DNA of 41,648 nt from Clostridia bacterium (GCA_009929615.1 SAAB01000027.1:1-41648); one strand, 5' to 3'; counted from the stretch's first letter, positions 8,591 to 19,051 are shown. Program-made: numbers and translations. Notes: generated from the sequence alone by a model not told the origin.

Positions 8591-9880
8591 ATGGAAGAGA
8601 CATCTGAATTTCAAATTAAATCAGAAGAACGGCAGCGATGGAGTTCGATTGCTCTGGTATGGAGCGGCTCGGTCATCAGTGTTCCGGCATTGATGGTTGG
8701 TGGCATTTTGGGCGGCGGTCTGCCATTGAATATATGTGTGATTGGTATTTTTATAGGATACTGTATTGTTTGTAGCTATATGAGCCTGATAGGTATGCAG
8801 GGGTGCGACACAGGTCTGCCGACAGCGGTACTTGCGGCAGGCGCCTTAGGAGAAAAGGGTGGACGCTATGTAATCAGTTTCATTCTTGCGGTTGCCTGTA
8901 TTGGCTGGTTTGGAATACAGGCCGGTGTCTGTGGGACTTCCTTTGCGGCTATGTTTGGTAATCTTACAGGAATTGTGATACCCGTTTGGCTTTCTTCAAT
9001 AATATGGGGAATTATTATGCTGCTCAGTGCATGCTTCCGGTTTGATGGACTCAAACGGTTGAATCGAATTGCCGTGCCATTACTTGCAATTGTGTGTTTG
9101 TACACACTTATCAAATCCCTTGGAAATGGTGGCATGGAAGTGCTTCACAATTATATCCCGACGGGGACTATTACCATGGTTGATGCGATTAGTATGACTG
9201 TGGGCCATTTTGCTTTGGCGGGAGCTATTTCCAGCGATTATTGCCGATTTGCAAGGAAACGGACGGATGTTATAAAATCCTCCTTCATTGGTGTAATACC
9301 TGCAGGACTTATGATATTGCTTGTGGGGGCAGTATTGTCCATCACGATGGGAACTTATAATATCAGTGAGATTTTAATATCGTCAGGATTGCCATGGCTT
9401 GCATTAGTAGCTTTAGTTGTGACATCCTGGACAACGAATGTGGCAAATGCCTATTCCGGGGGCCTGTCCCTGGCAGTTTTGCTGAACAAGGACGAAGAAA
9501 AGAGCCGGGGGACGACTGGGATTGCAGGCATCCTTGGAACTGTTCTTGCAGCACTGGGAATCTTAACGGGATTACGGACTTTTTTATCCCTGTTGACAGC
9601 TTTAGTTCCGCCATTGGTTGGACCTATGATTGCGGATTATTGGATAATTAATAAAGGCAGGATGAGCCGGTTTAAGAGTCGGCCCGGATTTTATATACCG
9701 GGGATGCTTGCTTTTATAACAGGGGCTTTAACGGCTTGTGTTACGGGAGGAATTTTTTCAAAAATATCCTTTCTTTCATTTTTAGACAGGCCCTTTTTCA
9801 TCGGACCGATTAATGGAATTGTTGTAGCTATGGTGGTTTATATGGTTATGTCTTTAATATACAAAGGAGACCGGAAATGA
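8591..9880 (+). CDS. NCS1-family nucleobase permease (CodB-like)
   Basis: An integral membrane transporter of about 429 residues with roughly 12 hydrophobic segments. It resembles cytosine permease CodB of the NCS1 family, which moves nucleobases or related compounds with a cation. The start ATG at 8591 is preferred because AGAGGGG lies 9 nt upstream; the ATG at 8582 has no spacing from it. N-terminal features such as SVISVPALMVGGILGGGLPL and the segment ACIGWFGIQAGVCGTSFAAMF fit NCS1 helices 1 and 3. Its stop overlaps the start of the next gene, a membrane PAS sensor, so the two were probably translated together. The exact substrate (cytosine, other purine or pyrimidine, hydroxymethylpyrimidine) cannot be read from sequence. 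Confidence 0.82.
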   Translation: MEETSEFQIKSEERQRWSSIALVWSGSVISVPALMVGGILGGGLPLNICVIGIFIGYCIVCSYMSLIGMQGCDTGLPTAVLAAGALGEKGGRYVISFILAVACIGWFGIQAGVCGTSFAAMFGNLTGIVIPVWLSSIIWGIIMLLSACFRFDGLKRLNRIAVPLLAIVCLYTLIKSLGNGGMEVLHNYIPTGTITMVDAISMTVGHFALAGAISSDYCRFARKRTDVIKSSFIGVIPAGLMILLVGAVLSITMGTYNISEILISSGLPWLALVALVVTSWTTNVANAYSGGLSLAVLLNKDEEKSRGTTGIAGILGTVLAALGILTGLRTFLSLLTALVPPLVGPMIADYWIINKGRMSRFKSRPGFYIPGMLAFITGALTACVTGGIFSKISFLSFLDRPFFIGPINGIVVAMVVYMVMSLIYKGDRK

Positions 9881-11187
9881 AACATATGATTGCGGATATA
9901 TTGATGCGTTATGGTGTTACAAGAGAGGAATATGACAAATGTCTACCCCAGATTTTGAGAAATAATAAGATTATGCTGGGAATTCTTAATGGTGTACTAG
10001 GCCTTTGTTTCCTGATTCTAGTTCTGTGGGACAGGGATGATGATTACCTGAAACTGCGTATTGTTGTGGGAATTGTTGCTCTGCTGATATGTTTTTTGAT
10101 TTGTACGAAGGGTGAAAAACATCCTGCGTTTATGCGATGTGCGCTGTATTTGACCCTGGTTATTATATTGGCGGCGGCTGGATATCAGGGAGCTTTTTTG
10201 AATATAGACAAATACTGCACCTTTTTTTTGCTGACGCTGGCGGCTTTTCCGGTTTTTTTGATGGACCGTCCGGGGACCTTTTGTGCTTTCTTAATAACGG
10301 CAGCAGGGGGCTATATCTATTGTGCCTGGCAGGTAAAGCCGGAAAATATTGCTTATGGTGATACCTGTAATGTTATTTTTGCATTATTGTGGGGCGTTAT
10401 TGCATTTTATGCCCTGGGAAGTTTTCGTGTCAGAGGAATGATTGACCGTGTCCAATTGGGGGAAAGGGACAGGCAGAATGAGGAATTGATTGGAAATACC
10501 CCAGTTGGTATCTGTATGATGCAGATGGATAGGGATAATGAGCTGCATCTCTCCTACTGTAGTCCTGGCTTTTTGGAAATGAGCCGCATGTCTCAGCCGG
10601 AGGCTGATAAACTTTATAAGGGAAGTGCTTATGAAGCTTTGCATCCGGATGACAGGGAATGGGTGCGTGAGATTATTGAACAGCATACCGATGAGGCGGC
10701 CTTCTCGATTAATGATTTTCGCCTTTTGACGGGAACCGGGGATTACATATGGATTTCGGTTGTTCTTCGACGTAAAGCGTTGGTTTCAGAAGTTAAATCC
10801 TATTATGTTGTATGTACAGATGTTACGAAAGAACATGAGCTTCGTGCCCAGTTGAGTGATTCACAGAAGCGGTTTGATATTGCCCTGGATAACAGTGACC
10901 TTCATATATGGGAATATGATTTGCTCAACAATCGATGTATTAATTCAGAAAAAGCAGGCAAGGTATATGGTGCCACCCGTGTAATGGAAAATTTTCCGGA
11001 GTGCCTTCTGGATGAGGGTAAGGCTGATGAACAGTCTATGGCCATTTATCTGGATATGAAAAAGCAGTTGCTGGCTGGAAATTCTAATGTTAAAGCCGAT
11101 GTACGGCTGCGAGATGCGAAAGGAAAGTGGCACTGGCGGCGTATTGAGTACCAGTTAGAAAAGGATGCCGATGGAAAACCGATTTGA
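9877..11187 (+). pseudogene. Membrane PAS sensor, N-terminal part, cut by an in-frame TGA
   Basis: A 436-residue open segment starting at ATG overlapping the permease stop, with AAGGAGA 7 nt upstream. About six transmembrane helices (roughly 30-190) form a membrane sensor. A PAS domain follows (about 205-325, ending VVCTDVTKEHELRAQL), then a second PAS/PAC up to DADGKPI. The frame then meets TGA at 11185-11187 and continues unbroken as AIGCSQEITEQKELEQKY, a normal PAC ending. A CGA (Arg) to TGA change explains this. The gene therefore looks like a recently broken sensor kinase or PAS protein. No kinase or GGDEF domain is found further on, so the original output domain is lost. A sequencing error, or read-through, would restore only the PAS part. 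Confidence 0.8.
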
Positions 11188-12573
11188 GCTATTGGATGTA
11201 GTCAGGAGATTACGGAACAAAAGGAGCTTGAACAGAAGTATAATGCTCAGTTGGCATATCGGAATAATATTGCGAAAAACTCCTTGTTTTGTATGCGGGT
11301 AGATTTGGATGAGAATACTATTTTAGAGTATACATGTACCGAGCCAAAACTCGAAGCCTGCATCACAGAGGGGATTACGGCAGAAGGGCTGATGACGGCG
11401 TTTGCAGCCAATGCCATGGGTGAAATGGAACCGGGAGCGATTTGTCGATGTTTAAATTCGGAAGCATTGAAAGAAGCCTATGAAAAAGGACAGAATCAGC
11501 AGCAGGCCCGGTATAAATGCCGGCTGTTAGAATTGTATATCAATTTGGATGTGTCGATTCTGAAGAATCCTGTCAGTGGGCACCGGGAGGCCTTTCTTGT
11601 TTTCACCGATGTCAATGATCTTTGTGTTACACAAAAAGCCTTTGATGCGGTTGTCAAAACAAACTATGATTTTGTTGGCGTTGCAGAGGTTGCAACAGGC
11701 AAATTCTTCTGCCTGGTGAACTCAAAGAGCGAGAAGATGCCGGTGAGATATTATGATAATTATAGTGATGCTACAACGATTTATACTTTTAATAAAATGA
11801 TTAACCTGCTGTTGGCCTGTAATCCCAATACAATCGAGTTGCTGGGCTTAAATCTGGAACATTACCTGTATCTAAATGATATAGGGAAAAGTCTTTTGGA
11901 GCGAAAGGAAATGTTTCTTTCAAAGCGGGCCATCCAGTCCTTTGGTGGCTATGCCGATGCCCAGCTTCGCAGACTGCAGAATGCTTTGGCGAGAGATTCC
12001 TATCCCCAGACAGAAAAGGAACAGCATATTTATAATTCGGTGAAAAATGCCATGCATGATTTGACGAAACAGTGTGCCGCTCTTGATGAGGGGGCAATGA
12101 AGTTATATATTGATAAAGCTGAAAATCCTGAATTAGAGACTGAAATTTTTATAGATTTGCATCTCACACATTACCCACTCAGAGACTATAAAAATATATG
12201 GAATCAAATGAACAATATTGTCAAAGACTACGATAAGCTTGGAAAGAGAAATAAGAAAAAAGACGATAATCATTTGAATAAACATGCGATGCATCTGGTT
12301 CGGCTATTTATGATGGCCATAGATATTCTTGAAAAGGGTGAAATTTGCACCTACCGAAGGGACGAGCATGAGTTGCTTTTGAGCATTCGTAAGGGTGAGT
12401 ACCAGAAGGAAGATGGGACATTTTCAAAAGCATTTTATGATATAGTATCTGACTATGAACGTCGGTTAGAGGCGGCGGCAAGGCATACAAAACTGCCGGA
12501 TGAACCGGATATGGCAAAGGTTCAGGATTATGTTATGTCAGTCAATGAAAGGGTGATTCGAGATGAATTATGA
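11188..12573 (+). pseudogene. Chimeric remnant: PAS segments fused in frame to the tail of an RlaP-like nucleotidyltransferase
   Basis: This is the same reading frame as the sensor upstream of the TGA; an ORF with ATG at 11251 exists but has no good ribosome site. Up to about 11770 the protein is PAS-like (NYDFVGVAEVATGKFFCLVN resembles the sensor proteins at the end of the window). From TTIYTFNKMINLLLACNPN onward it becomes a nucleotidyltransferase of the RlaP/YcgL type: IELLGLNLEHYLYL, FLSKRAIQSFGGYADAQLRRL, and a long helical tail. The catalytic N-terminus (GSRAxG and DxD) is absent. The simplest account is a deletion joining a sensor gene to a nucleotidyltransferase gene. The product is unlikely to be catalytic. 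The last 11 nt overlap the intact nucleotidyltransferase gene. Confidence 0.72.
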
Positions 12574-13321
12574 AGCATTAATTCAGACAAAAATAAAGGA
12601 AATTGAAGCAAAGGAAAATGTTAAGATTTTGCATGCGGTAGAATCGGGAAGCAGGGCCTGGGGATTTGCTTCGCCGGACAGTGACTATGATGTGCGGTTT
12701 ATTTATGTAAGACCTAAGGAATTTTATCTTGGTCTTCAGTCCAAAACAGATTATATTGACTGGGAATTGAATGAGATTCTGGATATTAACGGCTGGGATA
12801 TCAGTAAAGTTCTTCAGCATGTGCATAAAGCCAATGCGACGATATATGAATGGGCCAATTCACCGATTGTTTATTATACAACGCCGGAGTGGGAACAGAT
12901 GCAGGAATGTATAAACAAGTATTTTTCCTGTAAGTCAGCCATCTATCATTATTACGGTACTGCAAATAAGAATTATTTGAAATATTTGCTGGACGATATG
13001 GTCAAATATAAGAAATACTTTTATGTCCTTCGCTCTATCCTGGCATGCAAGTGGATTGAAAAGAAACAGTGTCCACCGCCGGTGCTCTTTCAGGATTTAG
13101 TAGATGAGGTGCTGGACGAGTCAATGCAGTTGATAGTTGCGGAATTGGTGGCAAAAAAAGTTCAAATGGTTGAATCTGAAAAAGGCGTACGGATTGATAA
13201 GCTGAATGCTTACATTGTGGAAAACCTGGAATATTTTAAAGAAAAAGCAGAAGCTATGGCGGATGACAGGAATGAAGACTGGGCTGAGCTTAATAGGGTT
13301 TTTATTAATTTATTGTGTTGA
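12563..13321 (+). CDS. RlaP/YcgL-type nucleotidyltransferase
   Basis: A 252-residue protein of the DNA polymerase beta-like nucleotidyltransferase superfamily (RlaP, predicted RNA-repair type). The active-site block ESGSRAWGFASPDSDYDVRF (residues about 27-46) shows the GS-x-x-x-G loop and the D-x-D metal ligands. The remaining helical part (YYGTANKNYLKYL, RSILACKWIE) matches the family. The start overlaps the preceding open frame by 11 nt, and GAAAGGG lies about 9 nt upstream. Its upstream partner is the tail of a second, related nucleotidyltransferase, so the two were probably once a tandem pair. The substrate is unknown; RNA end repair is a family prediction, not shown here. Confidence 0.8.
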   Translation: MNYEALIQTKIKEIEAKENVKILHAVESGSRAWGFASPDSDYDVRFIYVRPKEFYLGLQSKTDYIDWELNEILDINGWDISKVLQHVHKANATIYEWANSPIVYYTTPEWEQMQECINKYFSCKSAIYHYYGTANKNYLKYLLDDMVKYKKYFYVLRSILACKWIEKKQCPPPVLFQDLVDEVLDESMQLIVAELVAKKVQMVESEKGVRIDKLNAYIVENLEYFKEKAEAMADDRNEDWAELNRVFINLLC

Positions 13322-13393
13322 AGCGAAATTTGTGGTAATATCTATAGTGTTTTAAAAAAGTTTGATAACTACATATGACGAAGGAGACAGAAT

Positions 13394-14275
13394 ATGGCAG
13401 AAGAAAATTCAGTAGGAAAAACATTCGGTTATGGAATGTGTAATCCTGTCATTAAAAAAATGGCGAAGAAATCTCATACATTGGAGATGACGAAGCATGA
13501 AGCAACTTATAAAGGAATCGCTGGAAAGACAATATACTTTCTTATCCTCTGTGTTGTAGGTTTTGCGGCATTCTTTGTATTACATAACATTTTCATGCAG
13601 AGTGCAGAATCATTCGGCGGTGTGTTGACCATAGGTGATGTTGAGGAATTGGAAGGCATCATGGCCATTAACACTTGCGTGTATGAAGCACTGGTATTTA
13701 TCGTAGCAGGTATTATTGTTTTATTTACACCACTGATGGCATGGCTTATCCGTCCAACAATTCCAGTGGTTGGTACACTTTATGCAATATGCGAAGGTTA
13801 CTTTATTGGAGCAATTACAGAGGCACTTACAGCAGATTACAAATGGATTTCACTTGTTGCCTTTATTTTAACGGCAGCTATCGTGAGCGTAATGCTTTTC
13901 CTCTATGTAAAACGAATTGTAAAGGTAACGAAGAAGTTTAAAACGGTTCTTTCAACCCTTTTCCTGGTCATGATTTTTGGTGGAATTGCAATCTTCCTGT
14001 TAAGTTTTGTACCATTCCTCAGACCAATCATTATGGGTATCACAACCTTTATGAATAACCCGATTATCAGCATTGGAATGTCTGTTTTATATATCGTTAT
14101 TGCAGCGTTATTCCTGTTGGTTGACTTCGATGTTATCGAAGAGTGCGTTGAGCAGAAAATGCCGAAGAAACTTGAGTGGATGGCAGCCTTTGGCCTTGTC
14201 TACACCGTTATTTATATTTATTTTAAGATTTTGAATTTAATCCTCCAGCTCACAAGCAGAGGAAATAGGGAATAA
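13394..14275 (+). CDS. Bax inhibitor-1/YccA-like membrane protein
   Basis: A 293-residue membrane protein with about seven helices, preceded by AAGGAGAC five nt before ATG. A soluble N-terminus (about 1-45) leads into helices at about 47-70, 95-120, 125-145, 150-172, 185-205, 220-245 and 260-285. The segment LVDFDVIEECVEQKMPKKLEWMAAFGLVYT has the acidic and aromatic pattern of bacterial BaxI_1 proteins, in which conserved Asp residues gate a cation leak. Molecular function in bacteria is not settled. It stands alone between the nucleotidyltransferase and a strong terminator. Confidence 0.82.
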   Translation: MAEENSVGKTFGYGMCNPVIKKMAKKSHTLEMTKHEATYKGIAGKTIYFLILCVVGFAAFFVLHNIFMQSAESFGGVLTIGDVEELEGIMAINTCVYEALVFIVAGIIVLFTPLMAWLIRPTIPVVGTLYAICEGYFIGAITEALTADYKWISLVAFILTAAIVSVMLFLYVKRIVKVTKKFKTVLSTLFLVMIFGGIAIFLLSFVPFLRPIIMGITTFMNNPIISIGMSVLYIVIAALFLLVDFDVIEECVEQKMPKKLEWMAAFGLVYTVIYIYFKILNLILQLTSRGNRE

Positions 14276-14285
14276 AAACAATAGG

Positions 14286-14327
14286 ACATCTCATTCCGGC
14301 GGAAATGCCGGGGTGGGATGTTTTTTG
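14286..14327 (+). terminator. Rho-independent terminator after the Bax inhibitor-like gene
   Basis: A 15-bp stem (14286-14300 with 14307-14321, including G-T pairs) closes a 6-nt loop and is followed by a run of T. Confidence 0.9.
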
Positions 14328-14435
14328 TTGTATAAAAACAGGAAAATAATAGTCCTTTTGATATGGAAATGCTATACTATTCTAAACAAGATGGAATAAT
14401 AAATAGAAGATAAATCAGGGGGAGGGGAACTTGTT

Positions 14436-17400
14436 GTGAAAAGCAGAGAAAAGCATATAAAAGAACTTTCAGATGGTCTGGAAACCGCTTTTATTAATCA
14501 TACATATAACTCGAATCTTGCCTACAGGCCAGAATTTATTTCAAATAATTATAAGCAGGGTAAAAAGGTTGTTGTTTCTATTGAGCAGGAATTGACAGAC
14601 TGTGAAGAATTTCAAATAAGTGTTGCATTTATAACCAAAAGTGGAATCACACCATTATTGCAAACACTGAAAGAGCTGGAAGAGAAAAAAATCCCGGGTA
14701 GAATTCTAACGACAGACTATTTAATGTTTAGTGAACCAGAAGCATTAAAGAAGCTGCAGGAACTTAAAAATATTGAGCTTAAAATGTTTTGTACAGATAA
14801 GGAAACCGGTGGCTTTCATACGAAAGGATATATTTTTAAAAGAGAAGAAATCTATCGTATTATCATAGGCAGTTCAAATATGACAATGAATGCCATCACG
14901 AAAAATCGAGAATGGAACATGAAAATTGTGTCTACTGAGAATGGAGAACTAGCTCGGGAAGTATTAGAAGAATTTGAGGAATTTTGGAATGATTCGCATA
15001 CCTTTGCCTATGAAGATTTTATAGGAAATTATCGGCAGAAATATTTGGAGAATCAAATAATTAAGAAGCAAAAGCAACAGACGGTTCAGGAAGAGGTTGT
15101 TGAGTTAGAACGTTATATACTCAAACCAAATAAGATGCAGGCAGAATTTGTAAATAATGTCATGCAAATGCAATCGCAGAATATAGAAAAAGCACTTCTT
15201 TTAAGTAGTACGGGAACAGGAAAGACATACGCTGCAGCCTTTGCAATGCGAGAGCTAGGTTTTGAGAAAGTTTTGTTTTTGGTACATAGGAACCAGATTG
15301 CTAAGCAGGCACTGAAATCCTTTCAGAAAGTTTTATCAAAAAAAGTTTCTGTAGGAATGGTATCAGGTTCATTAGGCAGGCAGGAATTTGATAAAGATTA
15401 TATTTTTGCAACAGTACAGACCTTTAGTAAAACAGAAATATTAAATCATTTTAAACCAGAGCATTTTGATGCAATTATTTATGATGAAGCTCATCATACA
15501 TCTGCGGGTTCTTATAAAAAGATAATGGAGTATTTTCATCCAAGGCTGAGTTTGGGGATGACGGCAACGCCAGATAAAAGAGATGATAATATAGAAGGTC
15601 GCAATATATATGAGATTTTTGACCATAATATTGCTTATGAAATTCGTTTACAGCAAGCTATGGAAGAGGATTTCTTGTGCCCATTTCATTACTTTGGAAT
15701 TACGGACCTTAAAGTGATTGGAGATTAAAATGGTTCGCGGGAAGAACAACTGGAAAATTTCAGATATTTAGTTTCGGATGATAGAGTAGACTATGTGATG
15801 GAACAGGCAAACTATTATGGTTTTAGTGGAGAACGTGTAAAAGGTTTAATATTCTGTAGTCGTGTAGAAGAAGCTAGGGAACTGTCTGAAAAATTTAATC
15901 AAAAGGGCTGGAGAACTGTCTGTCTCACAGGCGCTGACTCAGAAGGTGCTCGGAGTGAAGCCGTAGAACGTCTTGTTAGTGATAATATAGCAGAAGTGAA
16001 GGAGGAAGATAGATTAGATTATATTTTATCAGTAGATATTTTTTCTGAAGGCGTTGATGTGCCTGAAATCAATCAGGTTATTATGCTTCGTCCAACCCAG
16101 TCGCCTATTGTATTTATTCAGCAGTTGGGAAGAGGGCTTAGAAAAAATTGGAACAAAGAATATGTTGTAGTACTCGATTTTATTGGAAATTATAAAAATA
16201 ATTTTATGATTCCAATTGCACTTTCGGGGGACAGAACCTATAACAAGGATAACATTAGAAAATATGTTGTTGAGGGGAGTCGAATCATTCCAGGGGCATC
16301 AACGTTACATTTTGATGAAATATCTCGAAAAAGAATATTCCAGGCAATTGATAATGCAAATTTCAGTGACATTAAATTGATAAAAGAGAACTATCAGAAT
16401 CTTAAGAATAAGTTGGGTCATATTCCGGCGTTGATGGATTTTGATAAATATGGTGAAATGGATGTGCTTAGAATATTTGACAACAATAATCTGGGCTCAT
16501 ATTATAAGTTCTTACAGAAGTATGAGAAAGAATATAAAGTAAGATTGTCTTCGGATGAAGAAAAGGTAGTTGAATTTATATCTAAAAAACTTGCAAATGG
16601 TAAACGAATTCATGAGTTGGAGTTATTGAATCGAATGCTCAACTATCAACATGGAATAATAGGAATATGGGCAGATGACTTGCGAGAGAAATATGGAATT
16701 ACTTTGGATAGAAACAAGGTAGAAAATGTTATTAATATTATGACAAATGAATTTCCTGCTGGGACAGGTAAAAGGACATATGAAAAGTGTGTTTTTTTAG
16801 AAAAGGAACAGAATGAACTTAGTAGAGAACGGCGGATAAGAATACGTACTTATGCTGAGCAATTTCTTGGAAAAGATGTAGAATATCATGTTTCAAAGAA
16901 CTTTTCAAAGATGCTGGCGAATCCGGAATTTTATCAGATACTTAAGGAATTGGTTGAATTTGGTATTTCAAGATATCAAACGAATTATAGTGTGCGTTAT
17001 GGAAATACAGATTTCGTATTGTATCAAAAATATACCTATGAAGATGCGTGCCGATTACTAGGTTGGGAACATAATGAAGTGCCATTAAATATTGGCGGGT
17101 ATAAATTTGATAAGAAGACAAAAACGTTTCCTGTGTTTATAAATTATGATAAATCCGAAGATATTTCAGATACAACAAAGTATGAAGATCATTTTACTAG
17201 TAATCATCGTTTGATTGCAATTTCTAAAAGTGGTAGAAGCATTCAGTCAGAAGATGTCCAGAACTTCCTTTACGCAAAAGAGCGGGGGATAGATGTTCAG
17301 CTGTTTGTACGAAAAAATAAGGATGATAGGATTTCAAAGGAGTTCTATTATCTGGGAAGCATGGAAGCAACTGGTGTTGCGAAAGAATTTACCATGCCAA

Positions 17401-17486
17401 ATACAGAAAAAACAGCTGTAGAGATAGAATGGTCTCTGGACACCCCTGTCCGCAGTGACATCTACGACTACATTACAATGGATTAA
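14436..17486 (+). pseudogene. PLD-like / DEAD-box helicase / DUF3427 protein split by an in-frame TAA
   Basis: One frame of about 1016 codons with TAA at 15726-15728. It starts at GTG with GGGGGAGGGG about 7 nt upstream. N-terminal part: a phospholipase D-like domain (HTK within GGFHTKGYIF and GSSNMT, about 125-160), then helicase motif I SSTGTGKT, motif II DEAH and motif III TATP. After the TAA the frame resumes with SREEQLENFRYLVSDDRVDY, then the second RecA lobe (GLIFCSR, SVDIFSEGVDVPEINQ, QQLGRGLRK) and a DUF3427-type C-terminus. No convincing ribosome site precedes the first ATG after the stop (15798). A single change such as GAA or CAA to TAA would explain the break. The family acts on DNA and often sits in defence loci. 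The intact protein would be active; the split halves probably are not. Confidence 0.85.
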
Positions 17487-17505
17487 CCTCAAAGGAGACA
17501 AGTTT

Positions 17506-17892
17506 GTGAAAACAATAAGAGTAGTGGCAGCAATTATCAGAGAAAACAATAAAATCTTCGCGACCCAGCGGGGGTATGGTGACTTCAAAGACGGATGGGA
17601 GTTCCCGGGCGGCAAGATTGAGCCGGGGGAGACGCCTCAGGAGGCTCTTATCCGTGAAATCAAAGAAGAACTGGATACGGACATTGAAGTGGGCGGTTTG
17701 ATTGATACCATTGAATATGATTATCCTCAGTTTCATTTGTCTATGGACTGTTTTTGGTGTAGTGTGACTTCGGGAGACCTGGTGCTCAAGGAGCATGAAG
17801 CGGCAAGGTGGCTTTCAAAAACGGAGCTTTTTGATGTGGACTGGCTGCCGGCAGATATTGGATTGATTTCAAAGATAGAATCTTTTATGTAA
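17506..17892 (+). CDS. Nudix hydrolase, MutT-like
   Basis: A protein of about 128 residues. GTG at 17506 is preferred because AAAGGAG lies 9 nt upstream and the protein then begins KTIRVVAAII, the usual first Nudix strand; an upstream ATG at 17455 lies within the helicase gene. The Nudix box spans residues 36-58: G36-x5-E42-x7-R50-E51-x2-E54-E55, with Asp57 in place of the usual Gly. WEFPGGKIEPGE and the length fit MutT / CTP pyrophosphohydrolase enzymes that clean up oxidised or non-canonical nucleoside triphosphates. It follows the helicase by 19 nt. Confidence 0.88.
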   Translation: MKTIRVVAAIIRENNKIFATQRGYGDFKDGWEFPGGKIEPGETPQEALIREIKEELDTDIEVGGLIDTIEYDYPQFHLSMDCFWCSVTSGDLVLKEHEAARWLSKTELFDVDWLPADIGLISKIESFM

Positions 17893-18003
17893 AATTTTTC
17901 GAATATTTTCATCGGAAAAACCTGAAGGTAAAATTTATTTAACAATTCTTTTGTGGAAAATCCGATGGAAAATGGTAGAATTACTACAAGGAGATTAGGA
18001 AAT

Positions 18004-18861
18004 ATGATTACATTTGAGATAAAGGGAAAATACGCCTCACTTAGGAAATCTGAGCAGAAAGTAGCGGATTACATATTGGGCCACTTACAGGAAGTCGGTG
18101 GAATGTCCATGACGGAGATTGCTGAGAAGGCCAAGGTGAGTCAGCCGACCATCGCCAGATTTGCTAAGGCTATTGGTTTTGAAAGCTATAAGAAATTAAA
18201 AGTAGCCCTCATACAGGAAAATGCGAAAGAGGCCGAAGAGACAACAAAGCGTGCACCTCTCCACGGGTTCAAACTGGGGAGTGAGGATCGGCCGGAGGAT
18301 ATTCCGGCTAGAGTTGTTACAACAACGATTAATGCCCTGGAAGAAGCCTTAAAGGGCATTTCGGGAAAGAAGCTGAGAGAGGTTGTGGAGCTTATTACAA
18401 AAGCAGACAACGTCGTTGTTTATGGTGTTGAGAATTCCAGCACAACGATTGCGGACTTGGTGACAAAACTGATGTATCTTGGCATCAACTGCAGGTCCTA
18501 TGAGGATTATTATCTGCAGAGTATCAGTGCCAGCAACCTGACCGGGAGGGATGTGGCCATTGGCATTTCCTATTCGGGTTGTTCGACAAATACAGTAGAT
18601 GTGATGAAACTGGCGAAGAAGTCCGGGGCAAAGACCATTGCACTGACGAATTTTGAAAATTCACCGATTAGCCGGTATTCAGATATTTGTATTTGCACTT
18701 CGAATGAACAGTTCCTTTATGGTGATGCCATCTTTTCAAGGACAGTGCAGCTTGCCATTGTGGATATGATTTATATGGGAATTTTGACTAGCGATTACAG
18801 GAAGTATACGAAGAAGATGGACAGGAGCAGCAAGATTATCAGTAATCGTGCCTATGATTAA
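18004..18861 (+). CDS. RpiR-family transcription regulator with SIS domain
   Basis: A 285-residue regulator. ATG at 18004 is preferred because AAGGAG lies 10 nt upstream; a GTG at 17953 would add 17 residues without a ribosome site. The N-terminal HTH_6 domain carries MSMTEIAEKAKVSQPTIARF (about 36-55). The C-terminal SIS domain (about 120-255) has VVVYGVENSSTTIADL and GISYSGCSTNTVDV, the Ser-rich phosphosugar-binding loops. It is separated by a terminator from the aminoethylphosphonate operon immediately downstream. That position makes it a plausible regulator of the operon, but its ligand is unknown. Confidence 0.88.
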   Translation: MITFEIKGKYASLRKSEQKVADYILGHLQEVGGMSMTEIAEKAKVSQPTIARFAKAIGFESYKKLKVALIQENAKEAEETTKRAPLHGFKLGSEDRPEDIPARVVTTTINALEEALKGISGKKLREVVELITKADNVVVYGVENSSTTIADLVTKLMYLGINCRSYEDYYLQSISASNLTGRDVAIGISYSGCSTNTVDVMKLAKKSGAKTIALTNFENSPISRYSDICICTSNEQFLYGDAIFSRTVQLAIVDMIYMGILTSDYRKYTKKMDRSSKIISNRAYD

Positions 18862-18876
18862 AAACAGCAAAATACA

Positions 18877-18928
18877 AACAGTTCCAATCATGTAGAATTT
18901 CTACACGATTTGGGGCTGTTTTTTTTAT
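18877..18928 (+). terminator. Rho-independent terminator after the RpiR gene
   Basis: A long imperfect stem from AACAG (18877-18881) to CTGTT (18916-18920), with the core TGTAGAA/TTCTACA at the top, is followed by eight or more T. Confidence 0.88.
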
Positions 18929-18932
18929 TTCC

Positions 18933-18961
18933 TTTACATTGAGTTTGCATATTTTTAAATT
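18933..18961 (+). promoter_or_regulatory. Putative promoter of the aminoethylphosphonate operon
   Basis: TTTACA (18933-18938), a 17-bp spacer and TAAATT (18956-18961). The leader that follows (about 85 nt) contains a short inverted repeat CGTA-TCAAG-TACG near 19005-19017, a possible operator. Confidence 0.45.
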
Positions 18962-19051
18962 TGCGTTGATTGTTTTTTGCTGATTCCAAGGATATTATGG
19001 GGAGCGTATCAAGTACGACACATTGGTCACACAGAGAAGGAGAAAAAATTT

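Noticed and set aside
11185-11187. TGA as a selenocysteine codon
   Set aside because: The position aligns with an ordinary PAC-ending residue, the protein is not a redox enzyme, and I see no convincing SECIS hairpin directly downstream. A CGA to TGA change is simpler.
14350-14378. Promoter for the PLD-helicase gene
   Set aside because: TATACT at 14373 is a good -10, but the hexamer 17 bp upstream (TAGTCC) is too poor to call a full promoter.
15795-17486. Second helicase half as an independent gene
   Set aside because: It is in the same frame as the first half, starts inside the helicase fold, and has no ribosome site at its first ATG.
338-17486. A full defence island
   Set aside because: Only the DUF4011 gene and the broken PLD-helicase are defence-type; they are separated by housekeeping and stress genes, and no partner genes of a known multi-gene system are present.
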